The notes: generated by a model not told the origin, from the letters alone. Positions 46,650-56,271 are shown, counted from the first letter of the stretch. The stretch is DNA of 64,000 bases from Rhodococcus gordoniae (GCF_001646655.1 NZ_LPZN01000017.1:153645-217644), one strand, 5' to 3'. Made by a program: numbers and translations.

Positions 46650-47060
46650 TCCCTCGCCGCCGCCACCGACCCACAGTCCGAGGATGTCGCGGTGGCCATC
46701 GACGGTCACGTAGACGGGTCGGTTGGCGACCTGTCCGTAAGCGGTCCTTGACGTGGATCGCGTCGATGAACAGCACTGGATACGCCGGATCGAGCGGCCG
46801 CCCGGTTCATCCGGCCATCTCGTCGAGCGCCTTGTCGGTGATCTTGCTGATCGTGTTCTTCGACACCGACGCTCAGTAGGCGTCGTCGAAGTGGGCGAAG
46901 ATCTCCCCGGTGGTCGGACCCTTCGCCGATAGCGACAAGGTGATCTCATCGACCCCGATCAGTCGCCGCTGTCGTTTCTTGACGATCTGCGGATCGAACG
47001 ACGAGCCGGTGTCACGCGGCACCTGGATCTGAACGGCTTCAGGAATGGGAGCGATGTCCG
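46650..47060 (-). pseudogene. IS256-family transposase fragment
   Basis: RDTGSSFDPQIVKKRQRRLI, DEITLSLSAKGPTTGEIFAH, SVSKNTISKITDKALDEMAG, PAYPVLFIDAIHVKD (first catalytic Asp) and NRPVYVTVDGHRDILGLWVG occur in order, interrupted by stop codons and a frameshift. The second half with the remaining catalytic residues is absent. It is of a different subgroup from the 18.8-kb IS256 element. Confidence 0.8.
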
Positions 47061-47128
47061 AGGAGCTTTGTCCGTCCCGCAGAGGCCGCGACGATTGGTG
47101 AACAAGGCCGTCGTTATCGTGTGTGGTG

Positions 47129-48301
47129 ATGGTTGATGAATCCGCGTTCACACGGGGCGCACGACTTCGTCTGGGCCTGCACGTGCTCGTTGTCGTGCTG
47201 GCGTTGATCGTCCTGCTGCGTGCGGTGCTGCTTTCCGAAGCATCGGCGGGATGGATCGGTGCGTTGACTGCGCTGTTCGTTGTCGTTCACATCGTAGGTG
47301 CCAGTTCGTTGCGTGCTCCGGCTGCGCGATTCGCTTGGTTGGGATCATTGTGTGCAGTGTGGGTGGCGATGGCGCTTCTGGGCGCCGACGCGGCGTACGT
47401 ATCGTTCGGGCTCATCCTGCTCTTCATGACCGAGGTGCCGCTCGTGCCCGCTGTGTCTGCGGTGGCGGTGATCACTGGTGCCAACGTGCTGATCGGCGTC
47501 CACACTCGCGGACAGTGGGGCGGAGCGCTGGTCGGGTCGTTGCTCGGGGCTGTGGTCGGTGTCGTTGTCGGGCTCGGTTTTCGGGTGCTGTTCTACGAGA
47601 CGGAGCGCCGGCAGCAGTTGATCGAGGATTTGCATCGCACTCGCGCGGAGCTGGCGGAGACCGAGCGTTCCGCGGGCGAACTGGCCGAACGTGAGCGGTT
47701 GGCCAGCGAGATTCACGACACCGTCGCGCAGGGGCTGAGCAGCATTCAGATGCTGTTGCACGCCGCTGAGGCCGAAGATCTGCCCCCGGGTGTTGCGGAC
47801 AAGATCGTCATGGCTCGGCGGACCGCGTCGGCGGGATTGGCGGACGCGAGACGTCTGATCGCGGCTCTCTCGCCCGCTGACCTGGCGGGCAGTTCGCTCG
47901 CCGACGCGTTGGGCAGGGTGTGTGAGCGAGCCGCGGCGGGGAGGGTTGACGTGCGTCTTCTCGTCGAGGGGCAGGCGGTGTCCTTGCCGATGCCGTTGGA
48001 GTCGGCGCTGGTGCGCCTCGTCCAGGGCGCGGTCTCGAATGTGGTGCGCCATGCCGATGCCGGCCACGCGGTGGTTACCCTCGGCTATGGTGCTGACGCC
48101 GTACACCTGGACGTGGTCGATGACGGACGGGGCTTCGATACCGCGATCCTCGACGATCCGTCCGCACACAACTTCGGGCTCAATGCCATGCGGACCCGGG
48201 TCGAGCAGCTCGATGGGCAGTGGTTCATCGAATCGGAGCCCGGCCACACCGCAGTGTCGGTGACGTTTCCGCTTCCACAGCAAGGGGAGGAGCTCCGATG
48301 A
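47129..48301 (+). CDS. Two-component sensor histidine kinase (NarL-partner type)
   Basis: 390-aa membrane kinase. Five to six N-terminal hydrophobic segments (LHVLVVVLALIVLLRAVLLS ... VGVVVGLGFRVLFYE) form a sensor without a large outer domain. A coiled coil leads to the HisKA_3 box ERERLASEIHDTVAQGLSSI (phospho-acceptor His196). The HATPase_c domain carries QGAVSNVVRHADA (N box) and VVDDGRGFD (G1). The signal is unknown. ATG 47129 is preferred over GTG 47123. It overlaps the response regulator gene by 4 bp. Confidence 0.9.
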   Translation: MVDESAFTRGARLRLGLHVLVVVLALIVLLRAVLLSEASAGWIGALTALFVVVHIVGASSLRAPAARFAWLGSLCAVWVAMALLGADAAYVSFGLILLFMTEVPLVPAVSAVAVITGANVLIGVHTRGQWGGALVGSLLGAVVGVVVGLGFRVLFYETERRQQLIEDLHRTRAELAETERSAGELAERERLASEIHDTVAQGLSSIQMLLHAAEAEDLPPGVADKIVMARRTASAGLADARRLIAALSPADLAGSSLADALGRVCERAAAGRVDVRLLVEGQAVSLPMPLESALVRLVQGAVSNVVRHADAGHAVVTLGYGADAVHLDVVDDGRGFDTAILDDPSAHNFGLNAMRTRVEQLDGQWFIESEPGHTAVSVTFPLPQQGEELR

Positions 48302-48930
48302 TCCGGCTGATGCTCGCAGACGACCATGCGATCGTCCGCGCCGGACTACGAGCGCTGCTCGAGTTGCATTCGGATGCAGTCTCGATCGTCGCCGAAGCCT
48401 CCACGGGTCAACAAGCCGTTGCGCTGTGCAGGGAGGGGGGGATCGACCTCGTTCTCATGGATCTGCGGTTCGGCACCGGACTGAGCGGCGTGGAGGCGAC
48501 CAGCCGGATCCGGGCTCTGCCGAACGCTCCGCGGGTACTGGTGGTGACGAACTACGACACCGATGCCGAGATTCTGCGCGCAATCGAGGCCGGCGCCAGC
48601 GGCTATCTCCTCAAGGACACTGCGCCGGCCGAACTCTTCACGGCAATCGTCGCGGCAGCAGGGGGTGCGAGCGCGTTGTCACCGTCGGTGGCCTCGAAAC
48701 TGATGGCGCAGATGCGTGCGGGCCCGACCCTCACCCCACGTGAGATTCAGGTGTTGGAGGCTGTGGCCGCAGGGTTCTCCAACCGAGAGATAGCGCGTCG
48801 GATGTTCCTCAGCGAGGGCACGGTGAAGACGCACCTGACGAACACTTTCGGCAAACTGGGTGTGCGATCCCGGACCGCAGCTGTGGCACAGGCACGGGCG
48901 CGGGGGATCATCGACGGCACCATCGACTAG
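48298..48930 (+). CDS. LuxR/NarL-family response regulator
   Basis: 210-aa regulator. The receiver has DDH near the N-terminus, phospho-acceptor Asp55 in LVLMDLRFG, and Lys in GYLLKDTAP. A LuxR-type helix-turn-helix follows (TPREIQVLEAVAAGFSNREI, ARRMFLSEGTVKTHLTNTFG KLGVRSR). It is the cognate partner of the overlapping kinase (ATGA at 48298). Likely targets include the neighbouring DUF2871-DUF3817-MMPL operon, by proximity only. Confidence 0.93.
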   Translation: MIRLMLADDHAIVRAGLRALLELHSDAVSIVAEASTGQQAVALCREGGIDLVLMDLRFGTGLSGVEATSRIRALPNAPRVLVVTNYDTDAEILRAIEAGASGYLLKDTAPAELFTAIVAAAGGASALSPSVASKLMAQMRAGPTLTPREIQVLEAVAAGFSNREIARRMFLSEGTVKTHLTNTFGKLGVRSRTAAVAQARARGIIDGTID

Positions 48931-49090
48931 ATCTACCGCTCGGTCCGACGGTCGGGTGCTGTCTCTGTCCGTATCGGCTGCGTGTGTCGCCCGTGTGGCT
49001 CCGGACTGCGCTGCTTCACGCGGTCTCTATCGAAAGTCGTAGATGAATCTCACCGTTCGTTCGATGTGCCAGAGCGCGTAGTCCGGTCGG

Positions 49091-49564
49091 ATGGAAGGTA
49101 TGAAGATACTTGTCAATTCCGCGTTCGGGTACGCCGTCGCGGGTCTGGCGTCGGGCCTGTACTACCGGGAGCTGACCAAGGCCCAGGACTTCGACGGCCC
49201 GACTCAACTGTCCATCGTGCACACCCATTTCCTGGTTCTCGGGGTGCTGTTCCTGCTGATTGTTGCCATTCTCGAGCGCCTGTTGGTGCTCTCGGCCAGC
49301 CCGCTCTACCGCTGGTTCACCGTCACCTTTCACGCCGGCCTGATCCTCACGGTGGCGATGCAGCTCGTCCACGGGACCATGCAGGTCTTCGGTAAGGATG
49401 CGTCGGCCGCGATTTCGGGAATCGCCGGGATCGGTCATGTCCTGCTGACCGTCGCCTTTGTCGTCTTCTTCCTCGCACTTCGAAGCGCAGTCGCGCGCAC
49501 ACCACAACATCGCGACGTTCACCAGATAGCAGACACATCAACGAATGCGGAGGAAGTGGCATGA
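49091..49564 (+). CDS. DUF2871 membrane protein
   Basis: 157-aa, four-helix membrane protein. FGYAVAGLASGLYYRELTKA, LSIVHTHFLVLGVLFLLIVA and MQLVHGTMQVFG are the DUF2871 pattern, with conserved His and Tyr/Arg near the membrane face. Function unestablished. ATG 49091 or 49100 are possible starts. It ends in a 4-bp overlap with the DUF3817 gene. Confidence 0.85.
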   Translation: MEGMKILVNSAFGYAVAGLASGLYYRELTKAQDFDGPTQLSIVHTHFLVLGVLFLLIVAILERLLVLSASPLYRWFTVTFHAGLILTVAMQLVHGTMQVFGKDASAAISGIAGIGHVLLTVAFVVFFLALRSAVARTPQHRDVHQIADTSTNAEEVA

Positions 49565-49950
49565 GTGACCTGCCTCAACGACCGACGGCGACGTCGGATG
49601 CCCGCATTCTGGTGCGGGCGTTCCGTATCGTGGCGACGCTGGAAGCAGTGACCTGGCTCGGGTTGCTGATCGGCATGTACTTCAAGTGGATAGCCGAGAG
49701 CACCGAGGTCGGCGTCCGCATCTTCGGATCCCTGCACGGGGCGGTGTTCGTGACATTCGTCGTGCTCTCGATCGCAATGTACGTCCGGCTCGGATGGCGC
49801 CTGCGGACCCTACTGTTGGCGCTGGTTTCTTCTCTGCCGCCGTTCGCCACGATCGCGTTCGAGGTGTGGGCTGCCCGTACCGGGCGCTTCGTCCCGGGCG
49901 CGGACCGCTACTCCGACTTTCCGTCTCACTATCCGACGTCGGTGCGATGA
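49561..49950 (+). CDS. DUF3817 membrane protein
   Basis: 129 aa with three hydrophobic helices: FRIVATLEAVTWLGLLIGMY, FGSLHGAVFVTFVVLSIAMY and TLLLALVSSLPPFATIAFEV. The first helix's EAVTWLGLL(I/L) and SLHGAVF are DUF3817 hallmarks. Function unknown. It is translationally coupled to the preceding gene (ATGA) and 31 bp before the MMPL gene, so all three probably form one operon. Confidence 0.85.
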   Translation: MSDLPQRPTATSDARILVRAFRIVATLEAVTWLGLLIGMYFKWIAESTEVGVRIFGSLHGAVFVTFVVLSIAMYVRLGWRLRTLLLALVSSLPPFATIAFEVWAARTGRFVPGADRYSDFPSHYPTSVR

Positions 49951-49981
49951 ACGCATTCCAGTCGAGTTTGGATGCCCTGAT

Positions 49982-52132
49982 ATGACATCACGCTTTATGA
50001 ACACTCTCTTCGGATCACGGCGTCGGGCCGGCATCGTCGTGCTGCTGTGGATCATCCTCGCGGGCGCCCTCGCAAGCATCGCGCCGGCCTTGGAGGACGT
50101 CGAAAACAACGCGGGAGCAAACGATCCGCCCCCGTCATCGCAATCCGTGCAGGCTGCCGAACTCGCTGCCCGCGAGTTTCCCCGCAATGAGGGCACCCCG
50201 GCGATCGTCGTCGTGCACGGCGCCGACGGGGCCACGACGGCAGCGGCAGTGGAGCGGATCGTCACGAGCATTGACGGTGCGAGAGCCGACAATCCCGCGA
50301 TCGCCGCGATAGTCACCGCCGACGGCCCTGGCGGCGACAATCTGCGCACCACCGACGGTGACAGTGAGATGATTATCGTATCGCTGACAGGCGACCCGAC
50401 CGACGAATCGTTCCAAAACACGGTCGGTGAGCTGCGCGATCTGGTCAGCGAGGCCGCCGGACCTGCTGATGCGGCGGTCACCGGGCCTGCAGGAATCGCC
50501 ACCGACACCGTCAAGGTGTTCAGCAGCGGCGACAAGATCCTGCTCCTCGGAACGATCCTGCTGGTCGCCATCATCCTCCTGGTGATCTATCGGTCGCCGG
50601 TCCTCGTGGTTGTCGCGCTGGCCGGTGTGGGCGTCGCGATGCGGCTCGCCGAGACGGTGGGCGCGATGATGGCCGACGCGGGATGGTTCGATATCAGTTC
50701 GCAGACCGCGTCGATCATGACCGTGCTGCTGTTCGGTGTCGGCACCGACTACGCACTGATCGTCACCGCCCGCTACCGTGAAGCCCTCGCGGAGGAATCG
50801 AATCGCTCCGCCGCCATGATGCGGGCGCTGCGAGGAGTGTCCGAGGCGATCTTGTCGAGTGTCTCGACGATCGTCCTGGCCATGCTGGCTCTGCTCGTAG
50901 CGGTCTCTCCGGCCCTGCGTGGATTCGGCCCCTATCTCGCGCTGGGCGTCGCTTCGATGGGGCTGGTCGCCTTCACCTTCACCCCCGCACTCATGTTGCT
51001 CTTCGGAGGAAAACTGTTCTGGCCCTCCACAACCCAGACTGCGTCGGGACGCGCCGGTGGCAAGGTCTGGGAACGGATCGCGGATCTGGTCGACCGATCG
51101 CCGAAGACTGTGCTGGTATCCACACTCCTCGGTCTTCTCGTGATGACCGCGGGCCTGGCCGGCTATCGTGAAAGCTTCGACTTCATCAGCGGATTCCGCA
51201 TCGACACCCAGTCCGAGGCCGGTCAGAACATGATCGCCGACGCATTCGGACCCGGGGAGATCGCGCCGTCCACCGTCTACGTCACCACCCAGCCCGGGAC
51301 ACCGTCACCCGACTGGAACCAGATCACCAGCCGCCTGTCGGACGTGGACGGGGTGGCCCGAGTCGGTGAGCAACCCGCGGTCAGTGCTGACGGGACAACG
51401 GCAGCATTCCAAGTCGCCCTCACCGACAACCCCTACAGCCCTGAGGCAATGGACCGCATAGACACCCTCGCGTCCGCTGCTCGGACTGCAGCGGACAGCG
51501 CGGGGATCGACGGTGCGCAGGTCCTCGTCGGCGGTGAAACAGCTCACTCCGCCGATATCCGGGCGGCGCTCGATCGCGACAACTGGGTCGTTGCCGCACT
51601 GGTCCTCGTGATCGTCGCCGCCGTCCTGGCACTGCTGCTGCGGTCCGTGCTCGCGCCTCTGTACCTGATCGGGACGCTGGTGTTGTCGTTCACCGCGACA
51701 CTCGGGATCACGACCTTCATCACTGTCACGCTGCTCGGGGACGAGGGGATCGGGAACCGCGTTACGATCTACATCTTCGTGTTCCTGGTCGCTCTCGGTG
51801 TCGACTACACCATCTTCCTGATGAGCCGCTACCGGCAAGAGCTATCGGCGCATCCACCACGGGCGGCCCTGCGGGTAGCGCTCACCCGATCAGGTGGGGT
51901 GATTTCGTCTGCAGGACTCATCTTGGCAGCCACCTTCGCGGTGCTGACCACCCAACCGATCCGGGAACTGTTCCAGTTCGGTCTCGCGATGGCCATCGGG
52001 ATCCTGCTCGACACCTTCGTTGTCCGGCCGCTTCTCGTTCCCGCGATCATGCGGCTACTCGGAGACAAGGCGCTGTGGCCGAGCGTGACCGAGGCGAATG
52101 CGAAGCCGGCGATGGAACCGTCCCACGTCTGA
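49982..52132 (+). CDS. MMPL/RND-family exporter
   Basis: 716-aa RND-superfamily transporter with the duplicated layout: TM1, a large external domain (~residues 35-180), TM2-6, a second external domain (~395-530), and TM7-12. The proton-relay Asp-Tyr pairs lie in FGVGTDYALIVTARYREALA and LGVDYTIFLMSRYRQELSA. Related proteins export lipids, siderophores or drugs. The short loops and size match the smaller drug-exporter-like MMPL group rather than mycobacterial lipid MmpL3. A terminator follows 14 bp after the stop. Confidence 0.92.
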   Translation: MTSRFMNTLFGSRRRAGIVVLLWIILAGALASIAPALEDVENNAGANDPPPSSQSVQAAELAAREFPRNEGTPAIVVVHGADGATTAAAVERIVTSIDGARADNPAIAAIVTADGPGGDNLRTTDGDSEMIIVSLTGDPTDESFQNTVGELRDLVSEAAGPADAAVTGPAGIATDTVKVFSSGDKILLLGTILLVAIILLVIYRSPVLVVVALAGVGVAMRLAETVGAMMADAGWFDISSQTASIMTVLLFGVGTDYALIVTARYREALAEESNRSAAMMRALRGVSEAILSSVSTIVLAMLALLVAVSPALRGFGPYLALGVASMGLVAFTFTPALMLLFGGKLFWPSTTQTASGRAGGKVWERIADLVDRSPKTVLVSTLLGLLVMTAGLAGYRESFDFISGFRIDTQSEAGQNMIADAFGPGEIAPSTVYVTTQPGTPSPDWNQITSRLSDVDGVARVGEQPAVSADGTTAAFQVALTDNPYSPEAMDRIDTLASAARTAADSAGIDGAQVLVGGETAHSADIRAALDRDNWVVAALVLVIVAAVLALLLRSVLAPLYLIGTLVLSFTATLGITTFITVTLLGDEGIGNRVTIYIFVFLVALGVDYTIFLMSRYRQELSAHPPRAALRVALTRSGGVISSAGLILAATFAVLTTQPIRELFQFGLAMAIGILLDTFVVRPLLVPAIMRLLGDKALWPSVTEANAKPAMEPSHV

Positions 52133-52145
52133 GGTACCGCCGCCA

Positions 52146-52179
52146 AGTGCCCGCGTCCCCGTAGACGGATGCGGGCACT
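52146..52179 (+). terminator. Hairpin terminator after MMPL gene
   Basis: AGTGCCCGC (52146-52154) pairs with GCGGGCACT (52171-52179), a 9-bp stem without a T-run, placed directly after the operon. Confidence 0.55.
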
Positions 52180-52343
52180 CAGCGGGGCCCTGGCCGTCCT
52201 CTCAGCCCGCTGAGTTGAGGGGTTGTTCGAACAACCGAATGCGGCGTCGACCTCCGCCGGGACTGCTTTGTGATGCCCTTCCTTCTCCGCCCTGCCCGTC
52301 GATCGAGCGTCGTGAGGGGCGAGGCGACAAAACGGTGCGTTTG

Positions 52344-53156
52344 TTATGCGCGCTCTGTCGGGGTGGTGGTACCAGCAGCGCGCAGCGCGTCGTCAGGATC
52401 GCTGTTGTGCTTGCCGGCGAACGCGCGATAGCCCATGACCACCAGCCAGACGTAGGCGAGCGTCTTCGGGATCATCAACAGGCCGACGGTCTCGTTCTGC
52501 TGTGCCCACAGCACAACGGGGAGGCAGAACCCGAACGAGAGAGTCACCGCCGGCCAAGCGAAGCGGTAGAAGGCGTCGCCCCGAGCACGGACCCACAACG
52601 CGCCAATGATGACCACGCCGAGGACGAGGAAGAGGATGTTGCGAATGATCCCCCACGACAACGGCGGGTCTGCGCTGAATATGTCGTTCTGCGGCTACAG
52701 AACCAGCAGCACGTGCACGATGGCCGCCGTATACACGACAATGCTCATCACCGGGCTCGGTCCCAACGGCCGGTAGGTGCCTTCGGTGCGCGTTTCTCGT
52801 GCGGTCGGCCAGCGTCGCAGGATGAGCAGATAGACCAGCACGTAGAAGGCCGTCATGGTCAGCGCGGTGACCAGCTTGCCGTAGCCGAGGGAAACATGGT
52901 GGGCCTCGACGCCGGTGGTGTTCAATGCCCACGCCCGGGCGAGCAGGTGGAACGAGTCGCCGAAGCCGAGAACGATCGCGGTCCAGCCCGCCAGTTGCGC
53001 CGGCAGCTCGCCCCGGCGCGCAGGCCCGCCGCGCAAGATGAGTACGCCGAGCGTGAAGATCGTCAGTAGATAGGTGATGTCGAAAGCCGACTCGAATATC
53101 GCTCGCAATGCCACAGCCGAGTTTTTCGTTCGGCGCCGGTTCCTCGAACTGCGCAC
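52344..53156 (-). pseudogene. Seven-TM hypothetical membrane protein with one in-frame amber stop
   Basis: One frame encodes FDITYLLTIFTLGVLILRGG, LAGWTAIVLGFGDSFHLLAR, LVTALTMTAFYVLVYLLILR, PVMSIVVYTAAIVHVLLVL, then TAG (52695-52693). It continues in the same frame as PQNDIFSADPPLSWGIIRNI LFLVLGVVII to the stop at 52344. Only a single nonsense codon splits an otherwise continuous ~270-aa protein. It may be a true pseudogene, a single base error or a recent mutation. Family not recognised. Confidence 0.65.
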
Positions 53157-53213
53157 CGTGTGAGAATCCGATTACATTGCCCGAACGCCGATTCCGTGCT
53201 CGACGAACAACGG

Positions 53214-53245
53214 CCATCGGGCCCCGCCGCGGCGGGGCCCGATGG
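53214..53245. terminator. 32-bp perfect palindrome, probable bidirectional terminator
   Basis: CCATCGGGCCCCGCCG is followed immediately by its reverse complement (53230-53245), just downstream of the minus-strand ABC ATPase remnant and upstream of the membrane protein pseudogene. Confidence 0.6.
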
Positions 53246-53270
53246 ACCTGAAGGTAGTCGCCGCTGCGCC

Positions 53271-53715
53271 TCAGGACGCCGGCGTGGAAAGACGGCTGTA
53301 GGTGGGAAGCAGCGCTCCGCTGCGCATTCCATAGGCGCGGTCGACGAGGATCAGCTGACTCAGGTCATGGGTGACCATCACCGTGGCCACGTTCCGGTCG
53401 CGGCTCAGTTCCGCGAGCAGACCGACGATCTCGCGGCTACGGTCCTCGTCGAGTGCCGAGGTCGGTTCGTCGACCAGCAACACCGAGGGGTCGTTGATCA
53501 GCCCACGCGCAATCGCGATACGCTGGCGCTGTCCGCCCGACAGCTGGTGGGGACGCCGATCGAGCTGCTTCTCGAGACCGAGCGAGCACAACAGGTCCGC
53601 GGCGCGCTCGGCTGTCGCGGACCGACCCGCCGGCGAGGTGGGTCATCATCTGCAGCTGCTCGACGGCGGTCAACGAGGGGAGCAGGTTCGACTGCTGGAA
53701 CACGAAGCCCGCCTG
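53271..53715 (-). pseudogene. ABC transporter ATPase (MacB/LolD-like), 5' truncated and frameshifted
   Basis: FQQSNLLPSLTAVEQLQMMT (Q-loop region) is in one frame. LGLEKQLDRRPHQLSGGQRQ RIAIARGL (signature), PSVLLVDEPTSALDEDR (Walker B) and VATVMVTHDL (H-switch) are in another. Walker A is missing: the 5' end stops where an IS5 3'-end fragment begins (53716). The break near 53620 is a short indel. Confidence 0.8.
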
Positions 53716-53876
53716 GGTTCGACCCGGTCGAGTACGCAGGTCGTAACGTAGTCGAGCGCTGCATCAATCGGCTCGAACACTTCCGTGACCTGGCCTCCCC
53801 GCTACGCCAAACGGGCTGCCTACCTCCGGTCCGAGTTGATCATCGCTGCGATCGTCCTGTGGCTTCGATGATTCAT
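53716..53876 (+). mobile_element. IS5-family transposase 3'-end fragment
   Basis: FDPVEYAGRNVVERCINRLE HFRDLA is followed by a sequence nearly identical to 54700-54862, ending in the same CGATGATTCATAGGT. It is a leftover from a second copy of the neighbouring IS5 element, and it truncates the ABC ATPase gene. Confidence 0.8.
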
Positions 53877-53888
53877 AGGTCAGGCCCC

Positions 53889-53941
53889 TAGGCGGTATGG
53901 GCAGCCCCCGACTCGACGTCGGGAGCTACCCATACCGCCTA
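53889..53941. repeat. 13-bp inverted repeat hairpin between IS copies
   Basis: TAGGCGGTATGGG (53889-53901) and CCCATACCGCCTA (53929-53941) enclose an inner stem CCCGAC/GTCGGG. Perfect outer arms; no gene inside. Confidence 0.7.
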
Positions 53942-53942
53942 G

Positions 53943-54862
53943 AGCGTGTCCTGTGAATCGGTGAACACCCCCCGTGATACGCATTCGGGGTGGTAGGACG
54001 CGGTGAGCTGACCGACAAGGCCTGGACGCAGATCGAACCGCTACTGCCCGCTTCAGGACGAGGCGGACAGTGGCGCGATCACCGACAGGTGATCAACGCG
54101 ATCTTGTGGAAGCTGCGCACCGGCGCACCCTGGCGGGACCTGCCCGAACGCTACGGACCATGGAAGACGGCCCACGAGCGGTTGCGTAAATGGACCATGG
54201 ACGGCACCTGGGAGAAGATCCTCGATGCTGCGGTCGTCAAAGACGACGCGGTCGGGGCGATCGAGTGGATCGTCTCGGTCGACTCGACCGTGGTCCGGGC
54301 ACACCAGCATTCGGCCGGTGCCCGGAAAAAGGGGGCTGCACACCGGCAGTCGAAGCGCTCGCCGTCGACGGAGAATGTCTCGGACGTTCCCGAGGAGGAC
54401 TGAGCAGCAAGATTCATCTCGCGGTCGACGGACGCGGTATGCCGATGAGTGTGATCCTTACCGCCGGCCAGGCCGGTGACAACCCGCAGCTGGTTCCGCT
54501 GCTCGACGGGATCGAGGTCGCCCGCCTTGGGGGTGGACGGTCGCGATCCCGTCCGGATGCGGTGGTGGCGGACAAGGCGTATTCGCATCCGAGTACCCGT
54601 GTCCTGCTGCGGGGGCGCGGGATCCGGTTCACCTGTCCGGAACGGGCGGATCAGAAGGCCGGCCGGGCGGCGAGAGGCTCCCGTGGTGGGCGTCCACCGG
54701 CGTTCGACCGGTCGAGTACGCAGGCCGCAACGTCGTCGAGCGCTGCATCAACCGGCTCAAACACTTCCGTGACCTGGCCACTCGTTACGCCAAACGAGCT
54801 GCCTATTTCCGATCCGAGTTGATCATCGCTGCGATCGTCCTGTGGCTTCGATGATTCATAGG
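53943..54862 (+). mobile_element. IS5-family (IS427-like) insertion sequence
   Basis: A ~920-bp element around a two-frame transposase. Short inverted ends CCTGTGAATC (from ~53950) and GATTCATAGG (to 54861) are near-complementary. Exact ends and a target duplication could not be fixed, because the left side abuts the hairpin and the right side an IS481 element. Confidence 0.7.
53990..54854 (+). pseudogene. IS427-group transposase (two frames plus a deletion)
   Basis: The first frame is GRGELTDKAWTQIEPLLPAS ... WIVSVDSTVVRAHQHSAGAR with the first Asp (DST). Near the slippery GGAAAAAGGGGG at ~54326-54337 coding moves to the frame of SSKIHLAVDGRGMPMSVILT and VVADKAYSH. This is likely the programmed frameshift known in this group. 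A second break near 54700 (GACCGG versus GACCCGG in the 53.7-kb copy) puts the last 50 codons out of frame, so this copy is probably dead. Confidence 0.8.
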
Positions 54863-54874
54863 TGTACCCGGCCA

Positions 54875-55792
54875 TCAGGTTGGTGCCAGTCGGCTGACCG
54901 GTGGAAGTCCTCCGAGTGCGCTGTGACGCCGTCGAGTGTTGTAGTACTCGAGCCAGGGTGCAAGAGCAGCGGTCAGTTCGGCGTTGGACGTGAACACCTG
55001 CCGGTAGGCCCATTCGCTCTGCAGGGGGCGGTTCAGACGTTCGACCTTGCCGTTCTGCCAAGGGCCGTGGGGTTTGATGAAGCGCTGCCGGATGCCGTGC
55101 TCGGCGCACACGGTGCGCAGCGAGTACCGGTAGGCCCACGCGTTGTCGGTCATCAACCGTTCGATCCGGGTGATGCCGTGGCCGGCGAAGTAGTCGATCG
55201 CGCGGATCAGGAAACCTGCACAGGTGGCACCCTTTTCGTCCGGGAGGATCTACGAGTACGCGAGTCGGGAGTGATCGTTGACGAGCGAGTGCACATAATC
55301 GAAGCCCACCTTCGTCGTGCGGTTGCGGGGCCGGTTCTGTCGACCGTGGGCCCGCCAGCCGCCAGCCGCCAGCCGCCAGCCGCCGCCGTCGGTGATCCGA
55401 CCGAGCGTTTTGACGTCCATGTGCACCAGTTCGCCCGGGCGCCGACGTTCGTGGCGCACCGCGGTCGTCTTCGACGCCCGGATCACGTGCCCGGTCAGCG
55501 GGTCGCAGTCGGCCAGGTGGGGCACCTGGTGGCGTCGGAGAACCCGGGAGATGGTGCGGGCCGGAACTCCGAGTTCGGCCGCGAGGACCGGTCGCGCAAT
55601 CCGCTCTCACTTTCGGTCTCGTAGCGGGCCACCCATGTGGACACACTTGCGGGAGATTCCCATTGCGCTGGCGATATGCGCTTTGGGCCAGCCGTTTCGG
55701 TAGCGCCCGATGATGAGCAATCTTCCGAGATAAGTCGTGCGGGCATTACGGTGGGACACGAGAACCTCCGAGCGGATGTGGGCCTTGGACAA
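54875..55792 (-). pseudogene. IS481-family transposase, nonsense and frameshifts
   Basis: The N-terminal helix-turn-helix piece is KAHIRSEVLVSHRNARTTYL to GWPKAHIASAMGISRKCVHM. The middle frame is PHLADCDPLTGHVIRASKTT ... PGELVHMDVKTLGRI with the first Asp, and KVGFDYVHSLVNDHSRLAYS then TAG. The last frame is MMTDNAWAYRYSLRTVCAEH and PWQNGKVERLNRPLQSEWAY with the second Asp and the Glu. Several lesions. Confidence 0.82.
55354..55381. repeat. Tandem repeat, 4 x 7 bp
   Basis: GCCAGCC is repeated four times inside the IS481 transposase pseudogene, where relatives have no such stretch. It is a slippage expansion that adds to the frame damage. Confidence 0.8.
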
Positions 55793-55863
55793 GCCACCCC
55801 CACTCGGAGGTTCTCTTCACATCAAGCCGACACGCCTGCTACCAACGTCCCGGCCGAGTACAC

Positions 55864-56271
55864 CTAGGGTGTGAACGCCGCTGCGGTTGCTGCTGTGTCC
55901 TCGAACAGGTGCATTCGCGTGATCTTTCCCGCCTTCACGGTCAAGCGCACCGCGACGTCGGTGTGGAACGGGCGTCCGGTCGCAGCTGCGACGTGGTCGA
56001 ACGCACCGAAGACGACGGCATCCTCGCCGTCGGTGACGACAGTCTCGACCGAGACGACGCTCTTGCCCGGTACGAGGGCGGCCCACAGGGCACGGAAGTA
56101 GTCGGGCACCTCGCTTTTGCGCGAGCGAGCGCCGACCCAGTGTGCTAACGCCGGGTCGCCCGGAACGAACCAGTCGATTTCCTCCGCGAACAGCTCGCCC
56201 AGTTGTTCCGGGTCCTGCGCTCCCAGGGCCTCGAGGAAGGCGGTCGTGGTGTCTGTTGTGGTGGGGGTCAT
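55864..56271 (-). CDS. SnoaL-like (NTF2-fold) protein
   Basis: 135-aa protein of the SnoaL-like NTF2 superfamily: TTAFLEALGAQDPEQLGELF AEEIDWFVPG, SEVPDYFRALWAALVPGKSV, and a beta-sheet end (FHTDVAVRLTVKAGKITRMH LFEDT). Such proteins are small ketosteroid-isomerase-like enzymes or binding proteins; the substrate is unknown. ATG 56271 is chosen because homology starts there; the longer frame runs across the operators. It is divergent from the TetR gene and presumably controlled by it. Confidence 0.82.
   Translation of the reverse strand: MTPTTTDTTTAFLEALGAQDPEQLGELFAEEIDWFVPGDPALAHWVGARSRKSEVPDYFRALWAALVPGKSVVSVETVVTDGEDAVVFGAFDHVAAATGRPFHTDVAVRLTVKAGKITRMHLFEDTAATAAAFTP

Larger units (their letters stand above)
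54863..55815 (-). mobile_element. IS481-family insertion sequence, decayed
   Basis: The transposase pseudogene at 54875-55792 is bounded on its upstream side by an inverted repeat GAGAACCTCCGAG (55760-55772) / CTCGGAGGTTCTC (55803-55815). It abuts the IS5 element on the other side. Confidence 0.6.
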
